Assembly: GCA_025936175.1 (NCBI GenBank)
Contig: JAICTV010000014.1
Coordinates: forward strand, 1 to 43,970
Length of the DNA: 43,970 nt
From: Phycisphaerae bacterium
Lineage (GTDB): Bacteria; Planctomycetota; Phycisphaerae; Tepidisphaerales; Tepidisphaeraceae
Reading direction: 5' to 3'
The stretch's first letter is position 1. The number at the start of each line of letters is the position of its first letter. Shown here in pieces: positions 42,134 to 43,970 of this stretch. A model generated the notes under the pieces. That model had not been told where the DNA came from. It was given only the letters and a program-made list of their open reading frames with translations, and searched no databases. A program made the position numbers and the translations under genes.

Positions 42134-43603
42134 ATGGCCGACACTGTTGTTGCGCAACCGCAAATCGATCCGCACACCGAGCAGTTCCTCGAGCAGTCCG
42201 CCGGGTCGAAGTTTGATTTCCAATCCGTCAGCACGAAAGCGGCGGGGGACGAGAAGCTCAAGACGGCGATCAATAACGCGGTGCTCCGCCAATACACCGG
42301 CCGGCAGCTTCAGCTTCTTCAGCTTCCCGATTCCGATGCTCTCCGCACGCTCGCCGGTCAGATCAAGCAGCACGCGCTCGATTATCTCGACTACTACCTC
42401 GATCAGCTCAAGAGCAACGTCGAGCGCAACGGCGGGAAGGTCCACTTCGCGCGGGACGGCGCCGAAGCGAAGCGCATCATCCTCGACATCGCACGCAACG
42501 CCGGATGTTCGCGCTGCATCAAGAGCAAGACGATGGTCAGCGAGGAGATCAACCTCGCGCACGCGCTCGAGATCGCGGGGATGGACGTTGTCGAGACGGA
42601 CCTGGGCGAGTTCATCGTGCAGATCAGCCACGATCGGCCGTCGCACCTGGTGGCGCCCATCGTTCACAAGGACCGCGCATCGATTGCAAAACTCTTCAGC
42701 GAATACTTCGGCACCCCGTACAACGATGATCCGTCCGCGCTGACGATGCAGGCCCGCGCGTATCTGCGCGACAAGTTCCGCAGCAGCGATTTCGGCATGA
42801 CCGGCGGGAATTTCCTGGTCGCCGAGACCGGTCAGCTCTGCTGTGTCGAGAACGAAGGCAATCAGCGGCAAAGCATCACCACGCCGCGCGTGCTTGTGAG
42901 CCTTGTCGGCATCGAGAAGGTCGTGCCGCGCATGGTGGATCTGGCGGTGATGCTCAAATTGCTCGCCCGCAGCGCGACCGGTCAGCCGATTACGATCTAC
43001 ACCAACATCTTCGGCGGCCCGCGCGCGGCGGGCGAGAAGGACGGCCCGGAGGAATTTCATCTCGTCCTGATTGATAACGGCCGCAGCGAGATCCTCGCCA
43101 GCGAAGAATATCGCGAGACCCTGAGATGCATCCGCTGCGGCGCGTGCCTCAACGCGTGCCCGATCTATCGCAAGATCGGCGGGCACGCTTACGGCAGCGT
43201 TTATCCCGGGCCGATCGGCGCGCTGATCACGCCGCTGTTTCAGGGGCTGGCTAACTTCAAGGATCTGCCGCAGGCGTCGAGTCTGTGCGGCGCGTGTTAC
43301 GAAGCGTGCCCGGTGAAGATCAACATCCCGCGGCACCTGGTGAACCTCCGCCGCGATATCCAGAAGACGCACCTCAACTCAGGCGCAGAGCGGATGATCT
43401 ATCGGCTCTGGGCCAACGCGATGAAGTCGCCGCTGCTCTACAACCTGATCGGCACGTTTCAGAAGTGGGACCTCCGCCGACGCGCGCGCAAGACCGGGGG
43501 GTGGGTGACGGAAATGCCGAGCGTCGCCGCCGGCTGGACGCAGATCCGCGACATGCCCGCGCCGGCGGCGAAAACGTTTCACCAGATGTGGAAGAAGCGA
43601 TGA
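42134..43603 (+). CDS. lutB: Lactate utilisation protein B (Fe-S/LutB)
   Basis: This 489-residue protein has the LUD (DUF162) domain in its first two thirds, with GCSRCIKSKTMVSEEINLAH and DFGMTGGNFLVAETG. A ferredoxin-like domain holds two 4Fe-4S motifs: CIRCGACLNACPIYRKIGG and LCGACYEACPVKINIP. This is the order of LutB/YkgF, the electron-transfer subunit of the LutABC lactate oxidase. The ATG at 42134 is used, and 74 bases separate it from the divergent fusion gene. Its stop overlaps the lutC start by four bases. Confidence 0.93.
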   Translation: MADTVVAQPQIDPHTEQFLEQSAGSKFDFQSVSTKAAGDEKLKTAINNAVLRQYTGRQLQLLQLPDSDALRTLAGQIKQHALDYLDYYLDQLKSNVERNGGKVHFARDGAEAKRIILDIARNAGCSRCIKSKTMVSEEINLAHALEIAGMDVVETDLGEFIVQISHDRPSHLVAPIVHKDRASIAKLFSEYFGTPYNDDPSALTMQARAYLRDKFRSSDFGMTGGNFLVAETGQLCCVENEGNQRQSITTPRVLVSLVGIEKVVPRMVDLAVMLKLLARSATGQPITIYTNIFGGPRAAGEKDGPEEFHLVLIDNGRSEILASEEYRETLRCIRCGACLNACPIYRKIGGHAYGSVYPGPIGALITPLFQGLANFKDLPQASSLCGACYEACPVKINIPRHLVNLRRDIQKTHLNSGAERMIYRLWANAMKSPLLYNLIGTFQKWDLRRRARKTGGWVTEMPSVAAGWTQIRDMPAPAAKTFHQMWKKR

Positions 43604-43970
43604 CCGGCAGCGGCGGCAGCGATGACGAAGTGATGGATCGCGTCCGAGCGGCGCTCGGCCGGCGCGGCACGCTGGTGACGACCGTGCCGCCGCCTCCGCC
43701 ATTGCCCGACGAGATCGTCCGCCTCGTCCGCGCCGACGCGAATCTGCCGGAGCTGTTCGCCCGGCGCGCCGGCGAACTGAAGATGAAGGTGAAATCCTCA
43801 TCGCGCGACGCGGCGGCGGGGGAGATCGTCGCATTCTTCCGGCAAACTCCTGCCAAGCGCATCGCGCTGTCAAACTCCCCGGTCCTCGAGCAATTGAAGG
43901 TGCTCGATGCACTTTCTGAGAGCGGTTTTGAAACAAAACGCTGGGATCAGCTCACTCTCGATGAGCTGTA
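43600..43970 (+). CDS. lutC: Lactate utilisation protein C (LUD domain), 5' part
   Basis: The frame begins with ATG overlapping the lutB stop (ATGA) and runs off the right edge with about 123 residues visible. The start (MTGSGGSDDEVMDRVRAALG) and the following helix-strand pattern (RAGELKMKVKSSSRDAAAGEIV, RIALSNSPVLEQL) fit the LUD domain of LutC/YkgG, the third component of the lactate oxidase. The proline-rich TTVPPPPPLPDE stretch near residue 32 is a normal spacer. The C-terminal part is outside the window. Confidence 0.85.
   Translation, partial: MTGSGGSDDEVMDRVRAALGRRGTLVTTVPPPPPLPDEIVRLVRADANLPELFARRAGELKMKVKSSSRDAAAGEIVAFFRQTPAKRIALSNSPVLEQLKVLDALSESGFETKRWDQLTLDEL

Noticed and set aside
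41334-43372. Plus- and minus-strand frames of more than 400 codons overlapping the fusion gene and lutB
   Set aside because: They cover two well-supported genes in other frames and contain no recognisable motif.

Overview
This high-GC window looks like a chromosome segment of a planctomycete, most likely class Phycisphaerae. The grounds are a secreted protein combining dockerin-like repeats with a PEP-CTERM sorting tail, an upstream protein ending in a GDADGDEYTN-type tail, several families of dispersed palindromic repeats, a tRNA without an encoded CCA end, and very large fusion proteins. This placement is inference from gene content; no rRNA gene is present to settle it. I see no phage, IS transposase or CRISPR array.

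Layout. Positions 1-7.4 kb are mostly minus strand: a small unknown protein, an acyl-CoA synthetase/GNAT fusion, and a NatAB-like ABC exporter whose permease carries a CPBP protease-like half, preceded by a methyltransferase. Divergent from these, a GH13_8-type glycogen branching enzyme is translationally coupled to a small GNAT acetyltransferase (7.5-10.0 kb). From 10.1 to 14.0 kb a tightly overlapping minus-strand operon encodes an iron alcohol dehydrogenase, an aldehyde dehydrogenase and a glutamine-synthetase-like gamma-glutamyl ligase, which together suggest catabolism of an amino alcohol or polyamine by gamma-glutamylation. A shortened KdpD and a KdpE follow (14.1-15.9 kb), with a possible 37-residue leader gene and a phased TCAAGA operator upstream. 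A DUF481 beta-barrel protein, an orphan secretin lipoprotein, a PilZ protein, a tRNA-Ala and an ArsR regulator occupy 16.3-20.6 kb.

The main block is a minus-strand respiratory cluster from 36.0 down to 20.6 kb. In transcription order it holds a 1991-residue protein (membrane anchor, long coiled coil, eight CxxCH haem motifs, Pro/Ala linker, cupredoxin-like domain), a separate secreted paralogue of that cupredoxin domain, cytochrome oxidase subunits II and I, haem A synthase, haem O synthase, subunits III and IV, and an ABC ATPase. The oxidase is of the type with YSHP in place of the Glu-containing helix VI motif. Subunits I, II and III all seem to carry extra segments. I infer that the giant cytochrome and the cupredoxins feed electrons to this oxidase, possibly in a stable supercomplex. 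A good promoter and a palindrome lie upstream of the giant gene, and a 13-base motif from that promoter recurs upstream of subunit II.

From 36.4 kb to the end lie a TPR lipoprotein, lutA, a small unknown gene, a trypsin-like PEP-CTERM/dockerin protein, a methyltransferase/glycosyltransferase fusion, and lutB-lutC (lutC runs off the window). The lactate-oxidation genes are thus split by about 4 kb of unrelated genes.

A dispersed palindromic element with the core GTCATCCTGAGGTACTCC occurs at least eight times between genes. It supplies the stop codon of two genes (both ending Ser-Ser-stop) and the start codon of a third. One copy sits inside a second repeat family for which an apparently unoccupied copy exists elsewhere in the window, which suggests that the element is or was mobile.
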